Positions 1 through 6,758 of a stretch of 64,000 nt of DNA are shown piece after piece. Under the pieces are notes generated by a model that made no database searches, was not told the origin of the DNA, and saw only the letters and a program-made list of their open reading frames with translations. This DNA comes from Vibrio splendidus (GTDB lineage Bacteria > Pseudomonadota > Gammaproteobacteria > Enterobacterales > Vibrionaceae), in assembly GCF_003345295.1 (NCBI RefSeq), contig NZ_CP031055.1, forward strand, positions 434,001 to 498,000, given 5' to 3'. Position 1 is the first letter of the stretch; each line of letters begins with the position of its first letter. The position numbers were made by a program, and so were the translations under genes.

Positions 1-1
1 T

Positions 2-1195
2 ATTGCAGCGCTTTTATCTGCATCAGAGAATAGTGAAGATACGCTTGCGGTACTCTTCAACGAAGAGCTAGGTGCAGTAATCCAAGTACGCAACGACGAC
101 CTAGACGCTGTTCTTTCTACTCTTGCAGCAAACGGTCTAGAAGCGTGTTCACATGTGATTGGCTCTGTTGTTGGTGAAGGGGCGGCTTCTGATGAGCTAG
201 TGATTAAGTCTGGCGCAGACGTTGTAATCCAACGTAACCGTACTGAACTGCGTACTATCTGGGCTGAAACTACGCATAAGATGCAAGGTTTACGCGATAA
301 CCCTATCTGTGCAGACCAAGAGCACGAAGCGAAGAAAGATAACTCAGACCCAGGTCTGAACGTTAGCCTAAGCTTTGATGTAAACGAAGATATTGCAGCG
401 CCTTATATCAACCTAGGCGCTAAGCCTAAGATGGCGATTCTACGTGAGCAAGGTGTTAACTCTCACGTTGAAATGGCAGCAGCATTCGACCGTGCAGGCT
501 TTGAAGCAACTGATATTCACATGAGCGACATCCTAACGGGTCAAGCGGTACTAGAAGAGTACAATGGCCTTGTAGCTTGTGGTGGCTTCTCTTACGGTGA
601 TGTACTTGGCGCTGGTGAAGGTTGGGCTAAATCGGTTCTGTTTAACGACTCTACTCGTGACCAATTTGAAAACTTCTTCAAGCGTGAAGATACTTTCTCT
701 CTAGGTGTGTGTAACGGTTGTCAGATGTTGTCTAACCTGCGTGAACTCATCCCGGGTGCAGAGTACTGGCCACGTTTCGTTCGTAACGAATCAGAGCGTT
801 TTGAAGCTCGTTTCAGCCTAGTTGAAGTTCAGAAGTCTGACTCTGTGTTCTTCAATGGTATGGAAGGTTCTCGTATGCCAATCGCTGTTTCTCACGGTGA
901 AGGCCGCGTAGAAGTACGTGACAATGACCACCTAAACGCGATTGAAAACTCAGGAACGGTTGCACTACGTTACGTTGATAACAACGGTAACCAAACGCAG
1001 CAATACCCGAACAACCCGAATGGTTCGCCAAACGCTATCACAGGCCTAACAACCACGGATGGCCGCGTGACTATCATGATGCCTCACCCTGAGCGTGTAT
1101 TCCGCACGGTTGCTAACTCTTGGTCTCCAGAAGGTTGGGGCGAGAATGGTGCTTGGATGCGTATGTTCCAAAACGCTCGTAAGAATGTGGGTTAA
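2..1195 (+). CDS. purL: Phosphoribosylformylglycinamidine synthase, C-terminal part (left end cut by window)
   Basis: Fourth step of de novo purine synthesis: converts FGAR to FGAM with ATP and glutamine in the cytoplasm. The open frame runs in from the left edge, so only the last 397 residues are visible (the full family protein is about 1,300). Most of what remains is the class I glutamine amidotransferase domain: an entry segment MAILREQGVNSHVEMAAAF, the nucleophile-cysteine motif GVCNGCQML, and the catalytic His/Glu motif MMPHPERVF near the C-terminus. The residues before it belong to the synthase part. A strong hairpin terminator follows about 50 bp after the stop. Identification is certain; the start lies outside the window. 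Confidence 0.97.
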   Translation: MAALLSASENSEDTLAVLFNEELGAVIQVRNDDLDAVLSTLAANGLEACSHVIGSVVGEGAASDELVIKSGADVVIQRNRTELRTIWAETTHKMQGLRDNPICADQEHEAKKDNSDPGLNVSLSFDVNEDIAAPYINLGAKPKMAILREQGVNSHVEMAAAFDRAGFEATDIHMSDILTGQAVLEEYNGLVACGGFSYGDVLGAGEGWAKSVLFNDSTRDQFENFFKREDTFSLGVCNGCQMLSNLRELIPGAEYWPRFVRNESERFEARFSLVEVQKSDSVFFNGMEGSRMPIAVSHGEGRVEVRDNDHLNAIENSGTVALRYVDNNGNQTQQYPNNPNGSPNAITGLTTTDGRVTIMMPHPERVFRTVANSWSPEGWGENGAWMRMFQNARKNVG

Positions 1196-1243
1196 TCACT
1201 TTCTTACAGGCCGCATTAATCTAGGCTAGGTTAAGCAAAAATG

Positions 1244-1276
1244 AAAAGCGCAGATCGAAAGGTCTGCGCTTTTTTA
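1244..1276 (+). terminator. Intrinsic terminator of purL
   Basis: An AAAAGCGCAGA arm pairs with TCTGCGCTTTT around a short loop and runs into a T-rich tail, about 50 bp after the purL stop. Confidence 0.85.
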
Positions 1277-1459
1277 TTTCCAAAATTTGAGGAGTCTGAT
1301 CGAAATAATTAAGGTTTGCAGTTTGCTGTTCTAAAAATCTCCACTACGCTAAATGTTATGGAATCAATTTGTTAGGCGGATAATTTCTGTAATTGTGCAG
1401 GGAAAGCTTCGTTCGGCTATGCAAAAACTGAATCAATCATCGTGGCATAAGAGGGATCT

Positions 1460-1993
1460 ATGAAAACAACAATCACAAAAGCAGTTGCAGTGGCAGCGAT
1501 TGTCATGTCATTAGCTGGGTGTGTCGGTAGTAATGCCGTTACTGGGAAATTAATGAAATTCAACGTAGAGGTTGTGGACAACCGTTACGCTCGTGCTGGG
1601 GTCAACTTCTTGCTTGCTCCAGTATACGCTTTAACATTCGCAGCCGATTACATCGTATTTAACTCGATCGAATTCTGGGCAGGTAAAAACCCACTCACTG
1701 GCGCGCCTCACATCTTTGATAGCAAAGTCGATACCATGATTGATGTGAACGACAGCCTAGATGATTCATTGAAAGAAGCCCCACTTGGCTTCAACAATCG
1801 CCATATCGAACAAGGCGAAATGCAACAAATCGATGAAAACACCATACGCATGGATATTACCTACAATGATGGCCAAAAAGCTGTACTGATGGGGGTTCGT
1901 GATGGCGACAAAGTTAGTTACTACATGGATGGAGCGCTCGTTTCAGAAACTTCAATTCAAGCCCTTGAGCAGTTAGCAGCAGAAAAAGCATAG
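1460..1993 (+). CDS. DUF3332-family lipoprotein
   Basis: Predicted small lipoprotein of 177 residues and unknown function. The N-terminus is a lipoprotein signal (charged MKTTITK, hydrophobic stretch, lipobox LAGC with the acylated cysteine at residue 21). The following SNAVTGK...VVDNRYARAG...LLAPVYAL...FNSIEFWAGKNP pattern is what I recall as DUF3332, a family common in Vibrio and Shewanella. The second half is hydrophilic and probably a small beta domain. A good ribosome site (AGAGGGATCT) lies just before the ATG. It is a single gene facing dapD. Function is not known and I assign none. Confidence 0.85.
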   Translation: MKTTITKAVAVAAIVMSLAGCVGSNAVTGKLMKFNVEVVDNRYARAGVNFLLAPVYALTFAADYIVFNSIEFWAGKNPLTGAPHIFDSKVDTMIDVNDSLDDSLKEAPLGFNNRHIEQGEMQQIDENTIRMDITYNDGQKAVLMGVRDGDKVSYYMDGALVSETSIQALEQLAAEKA

Positions 1994-2020
1994 TCTTCTC
2001 AACTTTACCGCTATAAAAAA

Positions 2021-2047
2021 AGCCGCTGGATTAAACCCCAGCGGCTT
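2021..2047 (-). terminator. Terminator of dapD (convergent junction)
   Basis: AGCCGCTGG pairs with CCAGCGGCT. The T-tract is on the minus-strand side (seven T residues), so it mainly serves dapD; it may also stop transcripts of the facing DUF3332 gene. Confidence 0.8.
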
Positions 2048-2055
2048 CGTATTCT

Positions 2056-2095
2056 CTAGCATCTAGCATCTAGCATCTAGCATCTAGCATCTAGC
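2056..2095. repeat. Heptamer tandem array (CTAGCAT), 5.7 copies
   Basis: Five perfect CTAGCAT units plus CTAGC lie between the dapD stop codon and its terminator hairpin. Read on the minus strand the unit is TAGATGC; because 7 is not a multiple of 3, TAG stops recur in all three frames. Two other heptamer arrays in the window occupy the same architectural position. Confidence 0.95.
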
Positions 2096-2102
2096 GCTTA
2101 GA

Positions 2103-3134
2103 TTAGTTGTTGCTGTGTAGCTCGCTGTTTAGCTCAACCGCAGACTTGTTCGCTAGACATTCAATTTGACCAGTGATCGAGTTGCGACGGAACAGCAGAT
2201 CAGAAACGCCAGCAAGGTCACGAGCTTTAATGATTTCTACTTCGTTGCCTTCTTTATCTAGCATGCGAACTTTAGTTCCCGCAGTCACGTAAAGACCCGA
2301 CTCAACTGTACAACGGTCGCCCATTGGGAAGCCAAGACCTGCGTTTGCACCTAGTAGACAGTTTTCGCCGATAGAGATAACCATCGTACCGCCACCAGAC
2401 AGAGTGCCCATGATAGAAGCGCCGCCGCCGATATCAGAACCGTTACCCACCACAACACCCGCAGAGATTCGACCTTCAACCATGCTTACGCCAGTAGTAC
2501 CTGCATTGAAGTTGATGAAACCTTCGTGCATTACTGTTGTGCCTTCACCTACGTGTGCGCCAAGACGAACACGAGAAGTATCAGCAATACGAATACCGGT
2601 TGGTACCACGTAATCTACCATTTTAGGGAATTTGTCTACGCAATCTACAGATAGAGCGCGACCCGCAAGGCGAGCTTCGATTTGACGCTCAGCTAGTTCA
2701 GGAAGGTCGATAGGACCTTCGTTTGTCCATGCGATGTTGTGCAGTAGACCGAAGATACCGTCTAATACCGTACCGTGTGGTTGTACTAGGCGGTTAGAGA
2801 TAAGTTGTAACTTTAGGAAGCCTTCGGCAACAGATGCTGGCTTCTCGTCAGTAGCAAGAACAACAAGAACAAGTGGCTGTTCAGACGCTGTTGCTTTTTC
2901 TGCGAAAGATGCGTTTGCTGCATCATCGTTTGCTGCGAATGCTTTCGCTAGTTCTGCGCTTTGTGCAGCAGAGATTTCGATAGCTTGGTTGCCTTCAGAG
3001 TAACCTGACACTTCAGCCACAGCCGCTACAAGAGCGTCGCTTGGGTTTAGACGTGGGTTAGGGAAGAACGCTTCAATGATTTTATTGTCGCGGTTTTTGG
3101 TTGCCGTACCGAAGGCTAGTGAAAAGTAAGCCAT
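2103..3134 (-). CDS. dapD: 2,3,4,5-tetrahydropyridine-2,6-dicarboxylate N-succinyltransferase
   Basis: Cytoplasmic enzyme of the succinylase branch of lysine/diaminopimelate synthesis; it transfers succinyl from succinyl-CoA to tetrahydrodipicolinate. At 343 residues it is the long form found in Vibrio and Pseudomonas rather than the roughly 274-residue E. coli type. The C-terminal half carries the hexapeptide repeats of a left-handed beta helix (for example RLGAHVGEGTTVMHEGFINF and IGENCLLGANAGLG). The N-terminal part (MAYFSLAFGTATKNRDNKIIEAFFPNPRLNP) is typical of this subtype. It is a single gene with its own terminator, converging on the DUF3332 gene. The heptamer array sits in its 3' untranslated region. 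Confidence 0.95.
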   Translation of the reverse strand: MAYFSLAFGTATKNRDNKIIEAFFPNPRLNPSDALVAAVAEVSGYSEGNQAIEISAAQSAELAKAFAANDDAANASFAEKATASEQPLVLVVLATDEKPASVAEGFLKLQLISNRLVQPHGTVLDGIFGLLHNIAWTNEGPIDLPELAERQIEARLAGRALSVDCVDKFPKMVDYVVPTGIRIADTSRVRLGAHVGEGTTVMHEGFINFNAGTTGVSMVEGRISAGVVVGNGSDIGGGASIMGTLSGGGTMVISIGENCLLGANAGLGFPMGDRCTVESGLYVTAGTKVRMLDKEGNEVEIIKARDLAGVSDLLFRRNSITGQIECLANKSAVELNSELHSNN

Positions 3135-3242
3135 GTTGAATCTCCATGTGTTGAGTCTTGATTTTGCTATTCATAGCAGTGACTCGAATAATGAGTGCTG
3201 CCGTTAGCAAAGTTAATTTAATTGCGTTCATCATAAAGAGAG

Positions 3243-3263
3243 CGCCCTCGTTATGAAAGGGCG
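3243..3263 (-). terminator. Possible terminator downstream of the MarC-family gene
   Basis: CGCCCT pairs with AGGGCG around a 9-nt loop, about 100 bp after the marC-like stop. The T-tract is poor, so this may equally be a structured part of the dapD upstream region. Confidence 0.35.
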
Positions 3264-3361
3264 TATCGGGATAAAGTCTGTAAAATGATATTGCTTGTCT
3301 TTTTAGAGATAGTTTTCTGCAATGAGAAAATGACGCAGTTCAACGCAATTATGGCCTTACT

Positions 3362-4003
3362 CTAGATAAATAGCGCTTTATAAGCCTGTTCAATCCCTTC
3401 TATCAGCATCTGCATACCGATGACGGCAAGTATCAAACCCATCATTCGGGTTATCACGTTCAATGCACTTGGTCCGACAGCTTTAACGAAGCGTTCGCCG
3501 AATACAAACAGTATGTAGGTTAGGGTGCAGAGGAGGCCAAATGCCACAATGGTAATAATGGTTTCGTAGATTCCCTCTGTGCTGGCAAAATTCATCGCAG
3601 TGGCAATAGTGCCTGGACCAGCCAGTATTGGCATGGCTAAAGGTGATACCGCGATACTCAATGCTGCATCTTGCTGCGCGTCTGAATTGACCTTCTCTTT
3701 TGCTTTGGCGTGTGTCGAGTCACCTTGCAGCATGTGAAAACCAATAAGAAATACAAGAATACCGCCGGTTATGCGCAGTGCGTAAAGTGTGATGCCAAAC
3801 AGATCAAAGATGAGCTTGCCGGAAATAGCAAAGGTACTCACGATGATAAAGGCGATGAGCACTGAGCGAAAAGCGATCGACTTCACCATCTCTCTATTGC
3901 TATCAGCCGTTAAACCTAAAAAGATCGGCGTATTGGCGATGGGATTCATTATGGCAAAAAAGCCCATGAACACGGTGATGGTATGAATGATCAACTCTTT
4001 CAT
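3362..4003 (-). CDS. MarC-family integral membrane protein
   Basis: A 213-residue multi-pass inner-membrane protein of the MarC family (E. coli YhgN/MarC type). About six hydrophobic segments are visible, with family landmarks FFAIMNPIANTPIFLGLT near the N-terminus and SPLAMPILAGPGTIATAM in the middle; the conserved NP and GPG motifs fall in paired half-membrane loops. The physiological role of MarC proteins is unresolved, and the old link to multiple antibiotic resistance has not held up. It is an isolated gene with its own promoter region at about 4004-4100. Family assignment is firm, function is not. Confidence 0.9.
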   Translation of the reverse strand: MKELIIHTITVFMGFFAIMNPIANTPIFLGLTADSNREMVKSIAFRSVLIAFIIVSTFAISGKLIFDLFGITLYALRITGGILVFLIGFHMLQGDSTHAKAKEKVNSDAQQDAALSIAVSPLAMPILAGPGTIATAMNFASTEGIYETIITIVAFGLLCTLTYILFVFGERFVKAVGPSALNVITRMMGLILAVIGMQMLIEGIEQAYKALFI

Positions 4004-4106
4004 ATTATTCCTTTAAAAATATAGGGTTAAATACTTAGCGACTGGTGCATTTAATCTTATAGATAAATAACTATTAGGAATAGATCGTAGAGCAAATATG
4101 GATAAA

Positions 4107-4133
4107 AAACAGCCAGGTTAATACTGGCTGTTT
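4107..4133 (-). terminator. Terminator of the GGGtGRT/NifU-like operon
   Basis: AAACAGCCAG pairs with CTGGCTGTTT around a 7-nt loop. On the minus strand it is followed by a run of six T residues. It lies about 100 bp after the stop of the GGGtGRT gene and just upstream of the MarC-family gene. Confidence 0.8.
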
Positions 4134-4235
4134 AGTTTTAGTAGTAGGTGTAAATATTTATTCGTACGTTATTGTCGGTTTCTTAATTAACGGATTTCTT
4201 TTGGTTCCTCACGTTCGAATCACGCCGCTCTGCTG

Positions 4236-5225
4236 TTAGGCGTTTTGAGATTCGCTAACGGCAACCGCTAGTGCCACAGTCGCACCGACCATTGGGTTGT
4301 TACCCATACCGATGAAGCCCATCATTGCCACGTGAGCCGGAACAGAAGAGCTACCTGCAAACTGAGCGTCAGCGTGCATTCTGCCCATGGTATCTGTCAT
4401 GCCGTAAGATGCAGGGCCAGCTGCCACGTTATCTGGGTGCAATGTTCTACCTGTACCGCCGCCTGAAGCAACTGAGAAGTAAGGTAAACCTTGGCGAGTA
4501 CGTTCTGCTTTGTAGATACCTGCAACAGGGTGTTGGAAGCGCGTTGGGTTAGTTGAGTTACCCGTAATACTTACATCCACTTCTTCTCTGTGCATGATTG
4601 CCACGCCTTCACGTACATCATCAGCGCCGTAACACAAGATCTCTCCGCGAGGGCCTTGTGAGAAGCGGCGACGTTCTGTTTCAACAAGCTCGCCTGTTTG
4701 GTAATCATATTGAGTGCGAACATAGGTAAAACCATTGATGCGAGAAATTAAGTAAGCTGCGTCTTTACCTAGACCATTTAGTATTACCTTCAATGGGTTG
4801 TGACGTGATTTGTTGACGTTGAGTGCGATTTTAATCGCACCTTCTGCAGCAGCAAAAGATTCATGGCCCGCAAGGAAAGCAAAGCAATGGCTTTCTTCAT
4901 TTAGAAGACGCGCAGCCAATGCTCCGTGGCCGATACCCACTTGGCGCTGCTCTGCAACACTGCCGGGTTTGGTGAATGCTTGAAGACCTTCACCAATGAT
5001 ATTCGCTGCTTGTTCTGCGCTGGTGGCTTTGCGAAATAGCGCGAGTGCTGAGCCAAGGATATAGGCATCGGCAGCGCTTTCAAATGCGATAGGTTGAGTG
5101 TCCATCACTAATGCTTTTGGATCAACGTTGTGGGCTTTACAGTATTGGTTCGCTTGCTCTAAAGAGTCGAAGTTCATTTCTGCCAATACGCGAGTTACTG
5201 ATTCATTAAATTGAGTGTTCATCAT
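4236..5225 (-). CDS. GGGtGRT-family protein
   Basis: A 329-residue protein with the family-naming motif GGGTGRT at residues 255-261, followed by a conserved Gly/Ala-rich tail (GMGNNPMVGATVALAVAVSES). No signal peptide or membrane segment is evident, so it is probably cytoplasmic. As I recall, the family is found beside NifU-like scaffold proteins, and that is the case here: the scaffold gene ends 24 bp upstream, so the two are co-transcribed. No enzymatic activity is established. An AGAGG ribosome site precedes two adjacent ATG codons; either could be the start. The operon lies behind a fluoride-type riboswitch, suggesting induction by fluoride. Family call is firm; role is unknown. Confidence 0.85.
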   Translation of the reverse strand: MMNTQFNESVTRVLAEMNFDSLEQANQYCKAHNVDPKALVMDTQPIAFESAADAYILGSALALFRKATSAEQAANIIGEGLQAFTKPGSVAEQRQVGIGHGALAARLLNEESHCFAFLAGHESFAAAEGAIKIALNVNKSRHNPLKVILNGLGKDAAYLISRINGFTYVRTQYDYQTGELVETERRRFSQGPRGEILCYGADDVREGVAIMHREEVDVSITGNSTNPTRFQHPVAGIYKAERTRQGLPYFSVASGGGTGRTLHPDNVAAGPASYGMTDTMGRMHADAQFAGSSSVPAHVAMMGFIGMGNNPMVGATVALAVAVSESQNA

Positions 5226-5249
5226 ATCTTTCCTCTAAATTGGCAAAAA

Positions 5250-5942
5250 TTATTGTTGGCGTGGGTTAATGGTGGTTACGGCTTCATCGAAGCGACCGTA
5301 AGTCCCCGTCGCAAGGTCAGCAGCTTCATTGGCTGGTACACCTTGATTGATCGCCTTCATCATTTTTCCGAGGTTGATATACTCGTAGCCAATCACCTCG
5401 CTGTGGTCATCAAGTGCAAGCTTGGTCACGTAACCTTCGGCTAATTCAAGGTAACGAACACCTTTTGCTGCGGTTGAGTAGCTAGTACCCACTTGGCTGC
5501 GTTGTGTTTGACCTAGGTCTTCTAATGCAGCGCCAATTTCTAGGCCGCCTTCAGAGAATGCAGACTGAGTTCGACCGTAAACGAATTGCAGAAAGATTTC
5601 GCGCATGGCTACGTTAATAGCGTCACACACTAAGTCAGTATTCAGGGCTTCAAGAATGGTTCTTCCAGTGAGGATTTCGGCTGCCATCGCGGCTGATTGA
5701 GTCATGCCTGAACAACCAATCGTTTCGATTAGCGCTTCTTCGATGATGCCGTTTTTTACGTTTAGCGTCAGTTTGGCTGCACCTTGTTGTGGTGCACAAG
5801 TGCCTACGCCATGGCTTAAGCCAGAAATAGCGATGACATCTTTTGGGCTAACCATAGCGCCTTCAACTGGAATTGGAGCTGAAGTGTGAAGATCACCCCT
5901 TTGAATAGGGCACATTGATTGAATTTCTGAAGAGTAGTGCAT
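5250..5942 (-). CDS. NifU-like iron-sulfur cluster scaffold protein
   Basis: A 230-residue protein resembling the IscU/NifU N-terminal scaffold domain. Landmarks are HGVGTCAPQQGAAKLTL (Cys49) and IETIGCSGMTQSAAMAAEILTGRTI (Cys77), with further cysteines at 11 and 106 that could help ligate a cluster. It is longer than IscU (about 128 residues), with a C-terminal extension containing YELAEGYVTKL-like and GYEYINLGKMMKAINQG segments. First gene of the two-gene operon with the GGGtGRT protein. Its start codon is preceded by a leader with a fluoride-type aptamer and, directly beside the ATG, an 8-bp inverted repeat (5946-5992) that could hide the weak ribosome site. It is separate from the housekeeping isc/suf genes. 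Confidence 0.8.
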   Translation of the reverse strand: MHYSSEIQSMCPIQRGDLHTSAPIPVEGAMVSPKDVIAISGLSHGVGTCAPQQGAAKLTLNVKNGIIEEALIETIGCSGMTQSAAMAAEILTGRTILEALNTDLVCDAINVAMREIFLQFVYGRTQSAFSEGGLEIGAALEDLGQTQRSQVGTSYSTAAKGVRYLELAEGYVTKLALDDHSEVIGYEYINLGKMMKAINQGVPANEAADLATGTYGRFDEAVTTINPRQQ

Positions 5943-5945
5943 AAT

Positions 5946-5992
5946 GTTTTCTCACTGATAGAGCCATTTAAGACCTAGGGCGTTGAGAAAAC
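5946..5992 (-). promoter_or_regulatory. Hairpin next to the NifU-like start codon
   Basis: Perfect 8-bp inverted repeat GTTTTCTC/GAGAAAAC, with the 3' arm (minus strand) ending five bases before the ATG. The arm contains the only purine-rich ribosome-site candidate (GAGA), so pairing would be expected to block initiation. Confidence 0.5.
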
Positions 5993-6079
5993 AGGACGTG
6001 TTGGAAGAGGTGCGGCTAATTCACTACAGATCTTGAGTATCGGTAATCCAAAGGCGTCATGAAGCTCGGTCTTAATAGA

Positions 6080-6115
6080 CTAAGTCCATTTCAAAATGGA
6101 GGAATAGCGATACAT
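6080..6115 (-). CDS. Possible 11-codon leader ORF (MYRYSSILKWT)
   Basis: A short ORF inside the leader between the fluoride aptamer and the NifU-like gene. It has an ATG, 11 codons and a TAG stop, and only a weak AGG upstream. Its second half forms the palindrome TCCATTTTGAAATGGA, so coding and structure overlap. It could be a translated leader peptide or chance. Confidence 0.3.
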   Translation of the reverse strand: MYRYSSILKWT

Positions 6116-6138
6116 CCAACAGTATTACCTGTTTTCGA

Positions 6139-6213
6139 TTCTGTAGGAGTCATTAGCACTGTTCGAAAAGAACGGGCGGTTGAAGCAAAAGCTTAGGTGG
6201 AACCCCATCACCT
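6139..6213 (-). ncRNA. Fluoride riboswitch (crcB motif) aptamer
   Basis: Read on the minus strand the segment contains, in order, the crcB-motif landmarks GGTGATGGGGTTCCACC, then AACCGCC, a variable hairpin (CGTTC/GAAC), and GCTAATGACTCCTACAG. GGTG pairs with CACC to form the first stem, and GGGGTT can pair with GACTCC as the expected pseudoknot (two G-U pairs). These are the conserved elements of fluoride-sensing aptamers as I recall them (RF01734); the identification is by eye. The aptamer sits about 200 nt upstream of the NifU-like gene in the same orientation. Confidence 0.88.
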
Positions 6214-6222
6214 GATGACTAT

Positions 6223-6252
6223 AGATTAGATCTTTATCACACTTTTGTGCAA
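6223..6252 (-). promoter_or_regulatory. Candidate promoter of the riboswitch operon
   Basis: On the minus strand, -35 TTGCAC (6247-6252) is followed after 18 bp by TAATCT (6223-6228). A transcript starting 7-9 nt further on would begin at the first base of the aptamer, which fits. Confidence 0.5.
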
Positions 6253-6310
6253 GCGAATGTTTAGAGCGATTTCGACTATAAACAAGCTTCATTATATTTC
6301 AATAAGTATA

Positions 6311-6359
6311 AAAAAACGCCAACAACGGACTCTTATTAGAGGCATTATTGACGTTTTTT
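6311..6359 (-). terminator. Terminator of yebG
   Basis: On the minus strand ACGTCAA pairs with TTGGCGT (one G-U pair) around a longer partly paired loop, followed by seven T residues, about 20 bp after the yebG stop. Confidence 0.65.
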
Positions 6360-6376
6360 AGAAAGGTATCAGCTAG

Positions 6377-6670
6377 TTATGCTGCATCTTCTTCTGCGTC
6401 TTCAACAGCTTCAAGTTTCTTTTCTTTTTTCGGAGCTGGTTTGCGCTTAGCACCTAGTGCGTAAAGAACTTCTTCTTTATTCTTCGCTAGGTACATTGCA
6501 AGTTCTTCTTGCTTGCCTTCATCTTCAACTAAATCGCTTTTGCTTAACAGTTCAAAAAGCTCATCAGCCATATCCAGCATTTTGTCGTATGCGTCAGCTT
6601 CGGCTTTAGAGGTAAAAGTCATTTTCTCTTCTCCGTTGCGTTCGACCACGTACTTGACGATAACAGCCAT
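6377..6670 (-). CDS. yebG: YebG-family SOS-induced protein
   Basis: A 97-residue protein closely resembling E. coli YebG: MAV-VKYVVERNGEEKMTFTSKAEADAYDKMLDMAD is nearly the same over the first 35 residues. The C-terminus is basic and then strongly acidic (PAPKKEKKLEAVEDAEEDAA). YebG is a small DNA-damage-inducible protein whose biochemical role is unclear. A LexA-like box lies 28 bp before the start, in line with SOS control. It is a single gene with its own terminator, upstream of the riboswitch operon in the same orientation. Confidence 0.92.
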   Translation of the reverse strand: MAVIVKYVVERNGEEKMTFTSKAEADAYDKMLDMADELFELLSKSDLVEDEGKQEELAMYLAKNKEEVLYALGAKRKPAPKKEKKLEAVEDAEEDAA

Positions 6671-6697
6671 GGTTAATCCTCTAAGTTTGATAAATTT

Positions 6698-6717
6698 TAC
6701 TGGCTTTTTATACAGTT
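6698..6717. promoter_or_regulatory. LexA box upstream of yebG
   Basis: TACTGGCTTTTTATACAGTT matches the CTGT-N8-ACAG SOS consensus with one mismatch (CTGG), within an AT-rich core. It lies 28-47 bp before the yebG ATG, where a repressor would cover the promoter. Confidence 0.75.
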
Positions 6718-6758
6718 TCTGATGCTAAAAGTCCAGTTGGAGCCCTAACAATACGGCC

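Noticed and set aside
4325..4552. Plus-strand ORF opposite the GGGtGRT gene
   Set aside because: It is a shadow of a strongly conserved gene on the other strand. The same applies to many short frames opposite recB, recD, leuS, mrdA and lipA.
6139..6213. Glycine, manganese (yybP-ykoY) or guanidine riboswitch instead of fluoride
   Set aside because: The conserved words of those classes are missing, while GGTGATGG...TTCCACC...AACCGCC...CTAATGACTCCTAC fits crcB.
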